64,000 nucleotides of DNA. Source: Methanolobus vulcani. Its GTDB lineage: Archaea > Halobacteriota > Methanosarcinia > Methanosarcinales > Methanosarcinaceae. Positions 17,801-27,544 of the stretch are shown here, one piece after another. Positions within the stretch are counted from its first letter, which is position 1, and each line of letters opens with the position of its first letter. A model generated the notes under the pieces. It did no database searches, was not told the DNA's origin, and saw only the letters and a list, made by a program, of their open reading frames with translations. The DNA lies in contig NZ_FNCA01000011.1 in assembly GCF_900100715.1 (NCBI RefSeq), positions 37,080 to 101,079 on the forward strand. The letters are read 5' to 3'. A program made the translations under genes and the position numbers.

Positions 17801-18733
17801 ATGGTATTTTCGCGTAACAGCGATGAGGGACTGAATGGATTTGCGAGGCTTTTCATGAACACTGAAAACAGGGACTTTGTCATTGAACGCCTTGAGCGGC
17901 AGCTCAAGGAAAAAGAAGCAGAATTAGACGATATTAAAACCAATCTCCGTGAGTCTATACTCCGTGAGATCAGAAGTGATCTTAAGAACGATCTTGATTT
18001 TAACAATCGTATAGCTCAGCTTGAGCGTAAGGTCCAGTCCATAAGCAGTAATCTTAACGGGATAATGGATGAGCTTCTTGACCAGAAATCAATGATCAGA
18101 TCACTGAAAGAGCTTTCAGTTTCAAAAGAAAGGAAAGTTGAGCCAAAAGCTACACCAAATCTTACACAAGATCTAATGCCTAATACGGTACCTAAGGTCG
18201 AAAAGCCGGTTTCAGAAGCAGCTCCTGCTGAATACTCAAGTCCCAGGGTTTACAGGCCGGAACCTAAACCTGTTTCAGCTTCATCCAGTGCTTCACAACC
18301 TAAGAGTGTATCACCTTCATCGATGGTTCCTCCGTCAAACCCCTCAGTTCCTAAAGAACCCGCATCTTATGCAAGTCACTCAAATCCAAAATTTTCTATC
18401 AGATCTGCAGAACCAGAGTCCGTTTCCAGACAATCTCCTACTGCACAATCCTCTAATATGCGTTTTAATGTGAGAGAAGTTCCTTCTGTGAAACGTCCCG
18501 AAATGCCTGAACCTGAACCAAGGTCCGAATATATCATTGCAGAAACCGATGATGAACGTCAGATGAGACTCAACAGGACATCACGTCAGGAAAGGGACTC
18601 CTGCAACTATATTGTTGCTGAAGAGGACGGTCCAGCTTCATGCAATGATGATAATGAAGATTCTGATTACGAGTCCGTAGAGGCACGTGAGGATGAAGAT
18701 GCGGTAATAATGACTACCACACGAAGAAAATGA
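17801..18733 (+). CDS. Unknown coiled-coil and disordered protein between rad50 and smc
   Basis: I do not recognise a family. The 310-aa protein has an N-terminal helical segment, a coiled coil (about 25-110, with a Leu/Glu/Lys heptad look), a Pro/Ser-rich disordered middle (about 115-235), and an acidic C-terminus. Two similar short motifs, EYIIAETDDER (about 244) and NYIVAEEDGP (about 268), flank a basic stretch. TATATTATAC lies about 30 bases before the ATG, so a separate leaderless promoter is plausible. The stop is 26 bases before smc. A partner or regulator of the neighbouring ATPases is inferred only from position. Confidence 0.7.
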   Translation: MVFSRNSDEGLNGFARLFMNTENRDFVIERLERQLKEKEAELDDIKTNLRESILREIRSDLKNDLDFNNRIAQLERKVQSISSNLNGIMDELLDQKSMIRSLKELSVSKERKVEPKATPNLTQDLMPNTVPKVEKPVSEAAPAEYSSPRVYRPEPKPVSASSSASQPKSVSPSSMVPPSNPSVPKEPASYASHSNPKFSIRSAEPESVSRQSPTAQSSNMRFNVREVPSVKRPEMPEPEPRSEYIIAETDDERQMRLNRTSRQERDSCNYIVAEEDGPASCNDDNEDSDYESVEAREDEDAVIMTTTRRK

Positions 18734-18758
18734 CCTTTCATAAAAACAGGGGAATCAC

Positions 18759-21700
18759 GTGCATATCAAGGAACTTGAGTTTATAAACTTCAAATCCTTC
18801 GGGAAAAAGGTAAAGATACCTTTTTTTGATGGTTTCACTACCATATCTGGTCCGAATGGTAGTGGTAAATCTAACATAATAGACGGTATTCTCTTTGTGC
18901 TGGGTCTTTCAAGTTCCAGGACCCTGAGAGCTGAGAAGCTCACCGATCTAATATACAATGGAGAAGGTTCTAAAAAACCTGATTTTGCTCAGGTTACTAT
19001 TCGTTTTGACAATGTTGATCGTGAAATGCCATTCGACGCTGATGAGATTTCCATCACAAGAAAAATAAGGGAAACAGATTCCGGTTATTATAGTTATTTC
19101 TATTTCAACGGTAAGGCTGTAAGCCTTACTGATGTTCATAATTATCTTGCAAAGGCCCGTGTAACTCCTGAAGGATACAACGTTGTGATGCAGGGAGACG
19201 TTACCCGTATCATCAATATGACTCCCGGTGAAAGACGTAAGATTATTGATGAGATTGCCGGTGTTGCTGAGTTTGACAGCAAGAGGGACAGGGCGCTCAG
19301 CGAACTTGAGATCGTGCGTGAGAGAGTTGAAAGAGTCGATATTATCATTGAAGAGGTTGGTCAGCAGCTTGAAAAGCTAAAGACGGAACGTGATCAGGCT
19401 CTCAAATACCAGTCTCTTAAAGAAGAGAAAATGAAATTTGAAGGCTTCGTTCTGCTGGCAAAGCTGAAGGATGCCAAAGTAGAACTCACAAATGTTGCTG
19501 ACGACATTCTTGCAAAAGAGGAAGTTCTTGCCAAACTGGAAGTTGACCTCGAAGCCAAAAGAATTGCTGTGGATAAACTCGAGCAGGAACTTGAGGAAAT
19601 GACCCTCAACATCCAGAGGATGGGTGAGGATGAGCAGATTCAGATCAAGAAGGACATTGAAGGAATCCGTGGTGAAGTTTCAAGGTGTATGGACACCATT
19701 GAGATCTCAGAAAAGGAAATGGAAGATGTTGAATCCAGAAGAAGAAAAGCCTTTGTGGATATCGATGATATAAAAGGCAAGCTTGAGGAACTGGATTCCA
19801 AAATCTCAGAAGAGACAATGCGTAAGGAAAGCATCCTTGCTGAAATGTCTGATCGCAAGACCGAACGTATGCTTCTGCAAAGCAAGATCGCTGATGTGGA
19901 TGCGAAGTTTGCCCAGACCCGAGATGAGTTAAGCACATTGAAATCCCGGCTTGAAGCTGTTAAGAATGAGAAGAATGAGCTTATGCGTCAGGAGGACCGC
20001 CTGCTTGATGCCCAGAGAAGAAAGTCTGTTGAAGCAAGGGATATTGAGAGTGAGATAGCGGATGCGAAATCAAAGGCAGAATCTTCAGGAAGCGACACAA
20101 AATCCGTAGAATATGATATTGATAAACTCAACGAGAAGATCGATGCCCTGACCAAGGACATGGATGATCTTGAGTTCACACGTTCCCAGTTAAAAGTTAT
20201 TGTTAAGGAATTTGAGGATGAGCTTCGAAAGCATGAGAATGATTATGCCAGGATCGAGGTTCGTGTAAGGGCAGCAGAGGACCACAGTAAGTATTCCAAA
20301 GCAGTTGACATGGTGATGAATGAGAAGAAACATCATGGCCTGCCGGGAATTTACGGAACGATTGCAGAGCTTGGTAGTGTTGACCAGAAGTATTCCAATG
20401 CGCTGGGAATTGCTGCCGGCGGACGTATGCAGGCAGTTGTGGTTGAAAATGATGAGGATGCTTCAAGAGCAATCTCCTTCCTGAAACAAAGGCGGGGTGG
20501 CAGGGCAACTTTCCTTCCACTGAACAAAATGGAATCCCGCAGGCCGTACAAGGATCTTTCTGACAGGGAAGGAGTTATTGGCTATGCAATTGACCTTATT
20601 GATTTTGATAATAAATTCGAGGCTGCATTCTGGTATGTTTTCAGAGACACTCTTATTGTTGATACATTGACGAATGCACGCCGCTTGATGGGTGGCCTGC
20701 GTATGGTTACCCTTGAAGGCGAGGTCATTGAGAAGAGCGGTGCAATGGTGGGAGGTTCCCAGCAACAGCAGTCCGGTCTTTCCTTTGCTGCATCTGAAAA
20801 GGATAAACTTGTGAGGATAGCTGAAAAGATTACCGAGCTTGATTCCAAGCGCAGCAATGCTATCAAGAAACTGGATCAGGTTGAAGGCCATATTGCTCAG
20901 ATCAACCGTGAGATCCACGAGCATGATAAGGAAATTTCCAAGAAGCAGATGCAACTTGAAGAGATATCAGGCAGGGGCGAGCGTCTTGAACAGCTTATTG
21001 AGGCTAAGAGCCATGAACTTGCAGAGATCGAGGAAGCCCGTAGTCAGCTCAGGGAAGAAATGGATGTCACACTCACAAAGAAGCAGGAGCAGGAAGAACT
21101 TGTGGCTTCGCTTGAAAAAGATATTGAGGTCCTGGAAGAGAAACTGGAAGGCTCAGAGGTTCCTGAACTTAACAGGCAGGCTGAACAGCTTGACGAGGAG
21201 ATCAGGCGTCTGGATGGTCGTGTAAGGGATATTGAATCCACTCTAAATGCTCTCAATCTTGACCGCAATTATGCGTCTAATAAGATAGAGGAGAACAGGG
21301 AACTCATCAAGTCCATGGATGAGAAGAAGAGCACTCATAAGCAACGCGTTTCTGATCTTAAGGACAAAATAACTGAACTTGAGGAATCTCTCAAGGAGAA
21401 GCAGCAGCGTGAACTGGAACTTGCTGATGAACTTAAGGAGTTGCAGCAGGAACGTGCCCGCTTGCATGATGAACATGTTGCGTTGAAGAAAGAATTCGAT
21501 AAATTCAAGGACAGGTTCGATGAGGGCAACAGGCAGATGATGGCTCTTAACGCAACAAAGGAAGCCCTTGATGAGCAGGTAAGTGATCTTACCGAAGAGA
21601 TTCAGAGACGTGGTATAGAGGAAACCGGGGAAGTTCCTAATTATGAGACCGTGCGCACAAGGATAGCTTCTATCGAAAGAGCAATGGAACGCCTTGAACC

Positions 21701-22283
21701 TGTTAACATGCGTGCGATTGATGAATATGACGAAGTTGAAGCAAGACTTGATGAGCTTGTAACCAGACGTGACACTCTCTCGTCTGAAAGGGAGCAGATC
21801 CTTGAGCGTATAAAACAGTACGAGCAGCTCAAAAAAGACACTTTCATGGAAACCTACAATGGTATTAATGAACCATTTAAGGAAATATTCCACGAGCTTT
21901 CTGATGGAATCGGTGAGCTTGTCCTTGATAATTATGAAGATCCATTTGCAGGTGGTCTTACACTTAAGGCGCAGCCAAAGGAAAAGACACTGCAGCGCCT
22001 TGAAGCGATGTCAGGAGGAGAGAAGAGTCTGACTGCGCTTTCATTTGTTTTTGCTATTCAACAGTACAGGCCGGCACCTTTCTATGCATTCGATGAAATT
22101 GACATGTTCCTTGACGGAGCAAATGCCGGAAGGGTTGCACAGCGTGTGAAAAAGGCAGTTAAGAATGCACAGTTCATTGTTGTGTCCCTGAGAAAACCAA
22201 TGATCGAAGCTGCAGAGCGCACGATCGGTGTTGCAATGCAGGAAAATAACATTACAAGTATAACGGGAGTGAAATTACGTTGA
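18759..22283 (+). CDS. smc: Chromosome segregation protein SMC
   Basis: SMC condensin ATPase, 1174 aa. Walker A GPNGSGKSN (31-39), coiled coil, hinge (about 500-670), second coiled coil, signature MSGGEKSL (about 1084), Walker B FYAFDEID (Asp 1112, Glu 1113). The start is GTG 18759, preceded by AGGGGA. It overlaps scpA by 4 bases. It organises the chromosome with ScpA and ScpB, both encoded directly downstream. Confidence 0.96.
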   Translation: MHIKELEFINFKSFGKKVKIPFFDGFTTISGPNGSGKSNIIDGILFVLGLSSSRTLRAEKLTDLIYNGEGSKKPDFAQVTIRFDNVDREMPFDADEISITRKIRETDSGYYSYFYFNGKAVSLTDVHNYLAKARVTPEGYNVVMQGDVTRIINMTPGERRKIIDEIAGVAEFDSKRDRALSELEIVRERVERVDIIIEEVGQQLEKLKTERDQALKYQSLKEEKMKFEGFVLLAKLKDAKVELTNVADDILAKEEVLAKLEVDLEAKRIAVDKLEQELEEMTLNIQRMGEDEQIQIKKDIEGIRGEVSRCMDTIEISEKEMEDVESRRRKAFVDIDDIKGKLEELDSKISEETMRKESILAEMSDRKTERMLLQSKIADVDAKFAQTRDELSTLKSRLEAVKNEKNELMRQEDRLLDAQRRKSVEARDIESEIADAKSKAESSGSDTKSVEYDIDKLNEKIDALTKDMDDLEFTRSQLKVIVKEFEDELRKHENDYARIEVRVRAAEDHSKYSKAVDMVMNEKKHHGLPGIYGTIAELGSVDQKYSNALGIAAGGRMQAVVVENDEDASRAISFLKQRRGGRATFLPLNKMESRRPYKDLSDREGVIGYAIDLIDFDNKFEAAFWYVFRDTLIVDTLTNARRLMGGLRMVTLEGEVIEKSGAMVGGSQQQQSGLSFAASEKDKLVRIAEKITELDSKRSNAIKKLDQVEGHIAQINREIHEHDKEISKKQMQLEEISGRGERLEQLIEAKSHELAEIEEARSQLREEMDVTLTKKQEQEELVASLEKDIEVLEEKLEGSEVPELNRQAEQLDEEIRRLDGRVRDIESTLNALNLDRNYASNKIEENRELIKSMDEKKSTHKQRVSDLKDKITELEESLKEKQQRELELADELKELQQERARLHDEHVALKKEFDKFKDRFDEGNRQMMALNATKEALDEQVSDLTEEIQRRGIEETGEVPNYETVRTRIASIERAMERLEPVNMRAIDEYDEVEARLDELVTRRDTLSSEREQILERIKQYEQLKKDTFMETYNGINEPFKEIFHELSDGIGELVLDNYEDPFAGGLTLKAQPKEKTLQRLEAMSGGEKSLTALSFVFAIQQYRPAPFYAFDEIDMFLDGANAGRVAQRVKKAVKNAQFIVVSLRKPMIEAAERTIGVAMQENNITSITGVKLR

Positions 22284-23131
22284 ACGAAATAGCAGAAGAT
22301 ATGGAAATGGTTCAGGCAGTCGACATTGCCCAGATAGCTGATGTTTCGTTACCATGCACCATTGACCCTGAGTTTGTTGAGACTTTGAGGGGTCTGGGTG
22401 TTGATGAAGCCCTTCTGGAATTCCCTGAAGATGTTCTCAGCGAACCTGTTGAGATCCTTATGAACCTTGCAAAGGATGGCGCTATCAATCCATGGGATAT
22501 TGATATTGTAAATGTCACTGACATGTTCCTTGAGCGTGTAGAGGTTATGCAGATGCTTGATCTGCGCATCTCCGGCAGGACGCTTCTTTATGCAGCAATC
22601 CTCCTGCGCATGAAGTCAACGGGAATCGTTCAGGAAGAAGAGGAAGAAGACTGCTTTGATATGTTTGATGCTGAGCTGGATTTTTATGAGGTTGACGAAT
22701 ATCCTGTTCCAAAATTACCGATCAGGCGCAGGGCGACCCGTCCAGTCACACTTCAAGAACTTATTGTTGAACTGCGTAAGGCTGAGAAGGTTGAAACCCG
22801 AAGGAAAGATCGCAGTGTTCACCGCAGGCTTGAAGAAAAAGCAGCAGTAACCACAGACGAAGTCCTTGGAATTGCACACGAAGAGGACATTCTGGGACGT
22901 GTGAGGGACATGGGTGCAATGCTGGAAAGATCCTTTGAAGACTGCGAATTTGTTATCCTTTCAGATCTTATGACCGATGACCGGTCTGAAAATATCATGA
23001 CATATGTTTCATTGCTGTTCCTTGCTACTGAAAAGAAGGTCTGGCTTGCTCAGAAGGAACTTTTCGGAGAACTGTATGTTTATCCATGCAATGAGGCTTG
23101 TGATATTGTAAATATAACTGAGGCTGCGTGA
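22280..23131 (+). CDS. scpA: Segregation and condensation protein ScpA (kleisin)
   Basis: The kleisin subunit bridging the SMC heads, 283 aa. It has the N-terminal ScpA core (LMNLAKDGAINPWDIDIVNV and the GRTLLYAAILLRMKS block) and a C-terminal winged-helix-like part. It starts at TTG 22280, overlapping the smc stop, with GGGAGTGA upstream. A Met eight codons in is the alternative. The gene order smc-scpA-scpB supports the call. Confidence 0.92.
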   Translation: MNEIAEDMEMVQAVDIAQIADVSLPCTIDPEFVETLRGLGVDEALLEFPEDVLSEPVEILMNLAKDGAINPWDIDIVNVTDMFLERVEVMQMLDLRISGRTLLYAAILLRMKSTGIVQEEEEEDCFDMFDAELDFYEVDEYPVPKLPIRRRATRPVTLQELIVELRKAEKVETRRKDRSVHRRLEEKAAVTTDEVLGIAHEEDILGRVRDMGAMLERSFEDCEFVILSDLMTDDRSENIMTYVSLLFLATEKKVWLAQKELFGELYVYPCNEACDIVNITEAA

Positions 23132-23146
23132 GGTGTATTCACAGTT

Positions 23147-24253
23147 ATGAGTGATAAGGAAGTTATCGAAGCAGCACTTTTTGCTGCCGGAGGCGCACTT
23201 GACGCTACAACGCTGGGCAGACTGATCGGCAAAAATAAAACGAAGGCTATTCCTATTGCTCTTGAGCTCGTGAAGGAGTATTCTGAGCGTGAAACCGGCC
23301 TTGAGGTTCTGGACCTCGGTGAACGTTATGTCATGCAGGTCAAACCCAAATATACTGATGATGTAAGGCCTCTTGCTCCAAAGGAATTGAGTGCACCAAT
23401 GCTTCGCACACTTTCCATGATCGCATATCATCAGCCGCTTGTCCAGTCAGACCTTGTCGACATGAGGGGTAATTCCGCTTACGACCATATCAGGGAGTTA
23501 AAGGAAAGGGGATTTGTTGAAGCGCTTCCTCACGGCAGGACCAAGATTTTACAGACTACTTCTCTGTTTGCCGATTATTTTGGACTTGAATCCAACGACC
23601 CTGAACTTGTGAAAAAGAAGATAATTGAACTTTCCCGCGTCCAAAGCGGGCAGAATGGTCTTAATAAATGGCTTGGCAGGAGATTTATTGGTGTTACTCC
23701 AATGTATGAGTCCCTAATGCAGCTTTGTGGCATAAAGGAATACAAAGTTATCAATGCTTATGATCCAACAGAAGAGGAACTTGAAGAGCTTGAGGATGTT
23801 TACAAGCTGATAATCTCAAAAGGTTATACTGAGAAAGTAAGCAAATACTATGACGGAGAGATAATCGAGGTCAGTTCAACTACATTTGATGATCTCATTG
23901 ATTCTATCAAGCTGCTTGAGAATGTCTGGGATGAAGACACCGCAAGTTCAAGTATTGACTCCATAACTGAGCTCAAAGAGCGCTATGTTTCCAAGGCTCT
24001 TGTGATTAGCAAGAAAGTTCAGCCCGCCACAGATATGGTTGCGCGCATCGTCAGTGATTTGCGTCTTGGTGTGTCAGCTACGGGAATTGTCATTGCGCCG
24101 GATTATGGCCAATCGAGTGAGGGCGTGGAAGTCTCAGAAGGAGCTGACATTTTGATTCCCACACATAGAGGCATGGATGGTGACCTTATAGAGCGTATAT
24201 GCAGCAAATATGACGCAGTGATTGATGGTCTTAAGAGGTTTGAAGATGAATGA
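23147..24253 (+). CDS. scpB: ScpB with an extra C-terminal domain
   Basis: Residues 1-180 match ScpB: two winged-helix domains with LSMIAYHQPLVQSDLVDMRG and KERGFVEALPHGRTKILQTT. Typical ScpB ends near 180-220 aa, but this protein is 368 aa. The extra part (about 190-368) contains EEELEELEDVYKLIISKGYT, a YYDGEIIEV strand and a terminal GADILIPTHRGMDGDLIERI block that I cannot assign. It binds the kleisin in the SMC-ScpAB complex. The extension may be a lineage-specific addition. Confidence 0.88.
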   Translation: MSDKEVIEAALFAAGGALDATTLGRLIGKNKTKAIPIALELVKEYSERETGLEVLDLGERYVMQVKPKYTDDVRPLAPKELSAPMLRTLSMIAYHQPLVQSDLVDMRGNSAYDHIRELKERGFVEALPHGRTKILQTTSLFADYFGLESNDPELVKKKIIELSRVQSGQNGLNKWLGRRFIGVTPMYESLMQLCGIKEYKVINAYDPTEEELEELEDVYKLIISKGYTEKVSKYYDGEIIEVSSTTFDDLIDSIKLLENVWDEDTASSSIDSITELKERYVSKALVISKKVQPATDMVARIVSDLRLGVSATGIVIAPDYGQSSEGVEVSEGADILIPTHRGMDGDLIERICSKYDAVIDGLKRFEDE

Positions 24254-24401
24254 GATTGGATATAAGTATCATTTTCTGAACAATAAATATTAAAACTTTT
24301 AGCATTTTATCAGTTTCTTAAAAACCTATATAAATGAGAGGGTATAACTTTATATACTGAATTGTTGAATATTAGCCCGCTTTAAATATGAGGATTATAC
24401 T
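24254..24401 (+). promoter_or_regulatory. tbp promoter region
   Basis: Two TATA-like elements precede tbp: CCTATATAAA at 24325-24334 and CTTTATATACT at about 24348-24358. The second would give a start site near 24380 and a short leader. Confidence 0.5.
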
Positions 24402-24953
24402 ATGTCAGATTACAACATCAAAATTGAAAATGTGGTCGCATCTACCAAGCTTGCTGAGGAGTTCGATCTTACAAAAATAGAAGCTGAGTTCGAGGGCGCG
24501 GAATATAATAAACAGAAATTCCCTGGTCTTGTCTACCGTGTTTCTGATCCAAAAGCCGCATTTTTGGTCTTCACTTCCGGTAAAGTAGTATGTACCGGCG
24601 CAAAGAATGTGGATGATGTTCACACTGTCATAGGCAATATGGCTAAGAAGCTTAATGACATCGGCATCAAGACAATCGAGGATCCTGAGATCACAGTACA
24701 GAACATTGTTGCGTCAGCAGACCTTCAGGCAGTTCTGAACCTTAACGCAATTGCAATCGGGCTTGGTCTTGAGAACATTGAATACGAGCCAGAACAGTTC
24801 CCTGGACTTGTTTATCGCATTGATGATCCTAAGGTAGTAGTACTTATTTTCAGCTCAGGAAAGCTTGTGGTCACCGGTGGAAAATCACCTGAGAATTGTG
24901 AACAGGGTGTTGAAGTCGTAAGACAGCAGCTTGACAGCATGGGTCTGCTTTAA
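24402..24953 (+). CDS. tbp: TATA-box binding protein TBP
   Basis: General transcription factor that binds TATA boxes and recruits TFB and RNA polymerase. The 183-aa protein is two direct repeats (about 4-90 and 95-182), each with F/Q-FPGLVYR and [12 protein letters not shown] or [12 protein letters not shown] blocks. Full length for an archaeal TBP. Confidence 0.97.
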   Translation: MSDYNIKIENVVASTKLAEEFDLTKIEAEFEGAEYNKQKFPGLVYRVSDPKAAFLVFTSGKVVCTGAKNVDDVHTVIGNMAKKLNDIGIKTIEDPEITVQNIVASADLQAVLNLNAIAIGLGLENIEYEPEQFPGLVYRIDDPKVVVLIFSSGKLVVTGGKSPENCEQGVEVVRQQLDSMGLL

Positions 24954-24979
24954 GACCTTTCATTTCTATTTATCTATAG

Positions 24980-25909
24980 ATGTCAAACGAAAATGTTTGT
25001 ATTTTGTTGCCCACTTTAAACGAAGAGGCTACCATAGGTCAGGTCATCAGGGATTTTCGCTCCGAAGGTTTTGACAATATTCTTGTAATTGATGGTAATA
25101 GCAAGGATGGGACCCGTGAGATAGCCCGGTCTGAAGGTGCACGGGTAGTTGTTCAGACCGGTAAAGGAAAAGGTCAGGCTATCAAGCAGGCTTTTGAGCT
25201 TATTACTGAGGACTATGTTGTCATGGCCGATGGTGATGGGACTAACCTTGCAAAGGATGTTCATGCTGTGCTTGGTCCGGTACTTGAAGGCAAGGCTGAC
25301 CATGTAATGGGTAACAGGCTTGTGGATTTTGAAAAAGGAGCTTTTACAAGGCTTAACCTTTTCGGGAACAAGGTAATAAACAAGATGTTTGGCATGGCAT
25401 ATGGTGTCTGGCTCAATGATATTCTTACAGGTTACAGGGCATTTAACAAAAAAGCCATCAAGTCCTTCGAACTTAAAAAAATGGGATTTGAGGTAGAATC
25501 TGAGATAACTATCGAGAGTGTGAAGAAAGATCTCAGGATAGTTGAAGTCCCGACCACATACCTTGCCAGGAGTTCTCAGGGAGCTACAAAGCTGAATCCG
25601 CTTAAGGATGGTTTCAGGATAGGTTCTACGATCTACAAGATGGCCAAGCTTCATAATCCGATGTTCTATTTTGGAATAATCGGTGGCATTTTCATTGTGG
25701 CTGGTCTGATAGTTGGTATTTATGTAGTCCATCAGTGGTTCCATGGAATTACACGTATTCCAATGACCATACTCACTACTTTGTTAGTAGTTGCAGGTTT
25801 TCAAATGTTTATTTTTGGAATGCTCAGCGACCTTATGGTTACCCTTCACAGGGAAAACATGCGCATGCTCCGTAAGATTACTGAATATATTGAAAAGGAT
25901 GATGACTGA
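24980..25909 (+). CDS. Family 2 glycosyltransferase, AglJ-like (dolichol-phosphate sugar transfer)
   Basis: Residues 1-220 form a GT-A fold: LLPTLNEEATIG, VIDGNSKDGT, MADGDGTN (the DXD-like site), DILTGYRAFNKKA and EVESEIT. Two membrane helices (about 228-252 and 262-285) follow, then a basic helical tail. This layout fits the archaeal AglJ-type enzymes that put the first sugar on dolichol phosphate for N-glycosylation. The assignment is by resemblance. The many sequons in nearby secreted proteins agree with an active N-glycosylation pathway. It lies 26 bases after tbp. Confidence 0.75.
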   Translation: MSNENVCILLPTLNEEATIGQVIRDFRSEGFDNILVIDGNSKDGTREIARSEGARVVVQTGKGKGQAIKQAFELITEDYVVMADGDGTNLAKDVHAVLGPVLEGKADHVMGNRLVDFEKGAFTRLNLFGNKVINKMFGMAYGVWLNDILTGYRAFNKKAIKSFELKKMGFEVESEITIESVKKDLRIVEVPTTYLARSSQGATKLNPLKDGFRIGSTIYKMAKLHNPMFYFGIIGGIFIVAGLIVGIYVVHQWFHGITRIPMTILTTLLVVAGFQMFIFGMLSDLMVTLHRENMRMLRKITEYIEKDDD

Positions 25910-26216
25910 TCTTTCACGAGTCATTATCTTTAAAGGCGAAGTTTCAGTGATTGTAATATAATGTCATTTTTTCTGTCAACAAAACAATCTTAGTTGTATT
26001 AATGATTTCGGGGGATGGTCCATTCTCTGTCTTCTAGACCTCTATTAGGTCTATTGATTATTGTTTTTCGAATAATTAATCTTATCTATTTTTTGATTTT
26101 TAAATGAAAAAGCAGTATCTATAAAGTTAACTTGACTTTATCTAAAGTTTATTTTTTGACAAACATTATATACGATTTGGTTATTGTAGGTTACATCTAA
26201 TCTTGAGGTATAAACA
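25910..26216 (+). promoter_or_regulatory. thiC upstream region with two inverted repeats
   Basis: TAGACCT/AGGTCTA (26035-26041 and 26047-26053) is a 7-bp hairpin followed by T-rich sequence, possibly the terminator of the glycosyltransferase gene. ATAAAGT/ACTTTAT (26121-26127 and 26135-26141) lies about 25 bases before the TATA box ATTATATA (about 26165-26172), as expected of an operator. GAGGT lies 7 bases before the thiC ATG. I do not see TPP riboswitch core sequences. Confidence 0.5.
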
Positions 26217-27506
26217 ATGACAATAGTTACAGATGCAAAAAATGGTAAGATCACAGAAGAGATGAAGATCGTTGCCGAGATTGAAGGCAAAGACCCAGAG
26301 TTCATCAGACGTGGAATCGAATCAGGAAGAATCGTAATCCCAATGACTCCATACAGAGACATAAAACTCTGTGGTATGGGTGAAGGTCTTACAACTAAGG
26401 TAAATGCATCCATTGGTGCATCATCAGACATCGTTGACCTTGACATGGAAGTGCAAAAAGCAAAGGCAGCAGAGGCAGCAGGCGCAGACACACTTATGGA
26501 GCTCGGTACCGGTGGAGACTTCCTTGGTATCAGGAAAGCTGTATGTGACGCAATCTCCCTTCCAGTAGGTTCAGTTCCACTCTATCAGGCATTCATCACA
26601 GCAGCAAAGAGAGACGGTTCCATTGTCCACATGACAGAGGATGACCTCTGGCATGCAACCGAGGAACAGGCAAAGCTCGGTACAAACTTCATGGCTATCC
26701 ATACAGGTATCAACAACATTGTCCTTGACAGGTTGAAGGCACACGGCAGATACGGTGGTCTCTGTTCCCGTGGCGGTGCATTCATGAGCACATGGATGCT
26801 GCACAACGAGAAAGAAAACCCACTTTACGCAGAGTTCGATTACCTTTGTGAGATCCTCAAGGAACACGAAGTTACACTCTCAACCGGAAACGGAATGCGT
26901 GCAGGTGCAGTAGCAGACGCAACAGACAGAGCACAGGTACAGGAGCTCATCATCAACTCTGAATGCGCACAGAAAGCACACGACAAATACGACCTTCAGG
27001 TTATCGTAGAAGGACCAGGTCACGTACCACTTGACCAGGTAGAGATGAACGTCAAGCTCATGAAGGCAATGAGTGGTGGAAAACCATTCTACATGCTCGG
27101 TCCTCTCGTATCAGACATCGGTGCAGGTCGTGACCACATCGTAACAGCTATCGGTGCATCAGCTTCCGCAGCAGCAGGCTGTGACTTCCTCTGTTACGTA
27201 ACACCAGCGGAACACCTTGCACTTCCAAACCTTCAGGATGTAGTTGAGGGTGTCAAGACATCAAAGATCGCAGCACACGTCGGTGACATGGTCAAATACC
27301 CAGAAACAGCTCGTCAGGTTGACCTTGCAATGGGCAGAGCACGCGCAAAACTTGACTGGGAAGCACAGTACAAACTCGCACTTGACCCAGAACTTGCAAG
27401 GAGTGTAAGGGATAGCAGAGCACCAGGCGACGAAGACGCATGTACCATGTGCGGTGACTTCTGTGCTCTTAAGATCGTAAACCAGAACTACGACCTTTGC
27501 AAATAA
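26217..27506 (+). CDS. thiC: Phosphomethylpyrimidine synthase ThiC
   Basis: Radical SAM enzyme converting aminoimidazole ribotide to the thiamine pyrimidine HMP-P. 429 aa, the short archaeal length. It has conserved GTGGDFLGIR, STGNGMRAG, EGPGHVPLDQ and MLGPLVSDIGAGRDHI blocks. The C-terminal cluster ligands are Cys409, Cys412 and Cys416 (CTMCGDFC), a CX2CX3C spacing, whereas bacterial ThiC has CX2CX4C. Codon use (many GCA, ACA, CTC) differs from its neighbours and resembles the S-layer gene, suggesting high expression. Confidence 0.95.
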   Translation: MTIVTDAKNGKITEEMKIVAEIEGKDPEFIRRGIESGRIVIPMTPYRDIKLCGMGEGLTTKVNASIGASSDIVDLDMEVQKAKAAEAAGADTLMELGTGGDFLGIRKAVCDAISLPVGSVPLYQAFITAAKRDGSIVHMTEDDLWHATEEQAKLGTNFMAIHTGINNIVLDRLKAHGRYGGLCSRGGAFMSTWMLHNEKENPLYAEFDYLCEILKEHEVTLSTGNGMRAGAVADATDRAQVQELIINSECAQKAHDKYDLQVIVEGPGHVPLDQVEMNVKLMKAMSGGKPFYMLGPLVSDIGAGRDHIVTAIGASASAAAGCDFLCYVTPAEHLALPNLQDVVEGVKTSKIAAHVGDMVKYPETARQVDLAMGRARAKLDWEAQYKLALDPELARSVRDSRAPGDEDACTMCGDFCALKIVNQNYDLCK

Positions 27507-27544
27507 TGCTATAGGGCATTATTTCTCTTCTTTTTTCTTTTTTA
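27504..27544 (+). terminator. Terminator after thiC
   Basis: TAATGC (27504-27509) pairs with GCATTA (27516-27521) around the thiC stop and is followed by a long T/C-rich tract with several runs of T. Confidence 0.55.

Noticed and set aside
21243..21893. 216-codon ORF antisense to smc
   Set aside because: It lies entirely within the smc coiled coil and its product is low-complexity, as expected from the complement of Glu/Lys-rich codons.
25016..25744. 242-codon ORF antisense to the AglJ-like gene
   Set aside because: The plus strand encodes a clear glycosyltransferase. The antisense frame has no recognisable motif, and its openness follows from codon bias.
26035..26210. Possible TPP riboswitch before thiC
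   Set aside because: I looked for the conserved TPP core sequences and their spacing. Only short DNA palindromes are present, and archaeal TATA and ribosome sites explain the rest.
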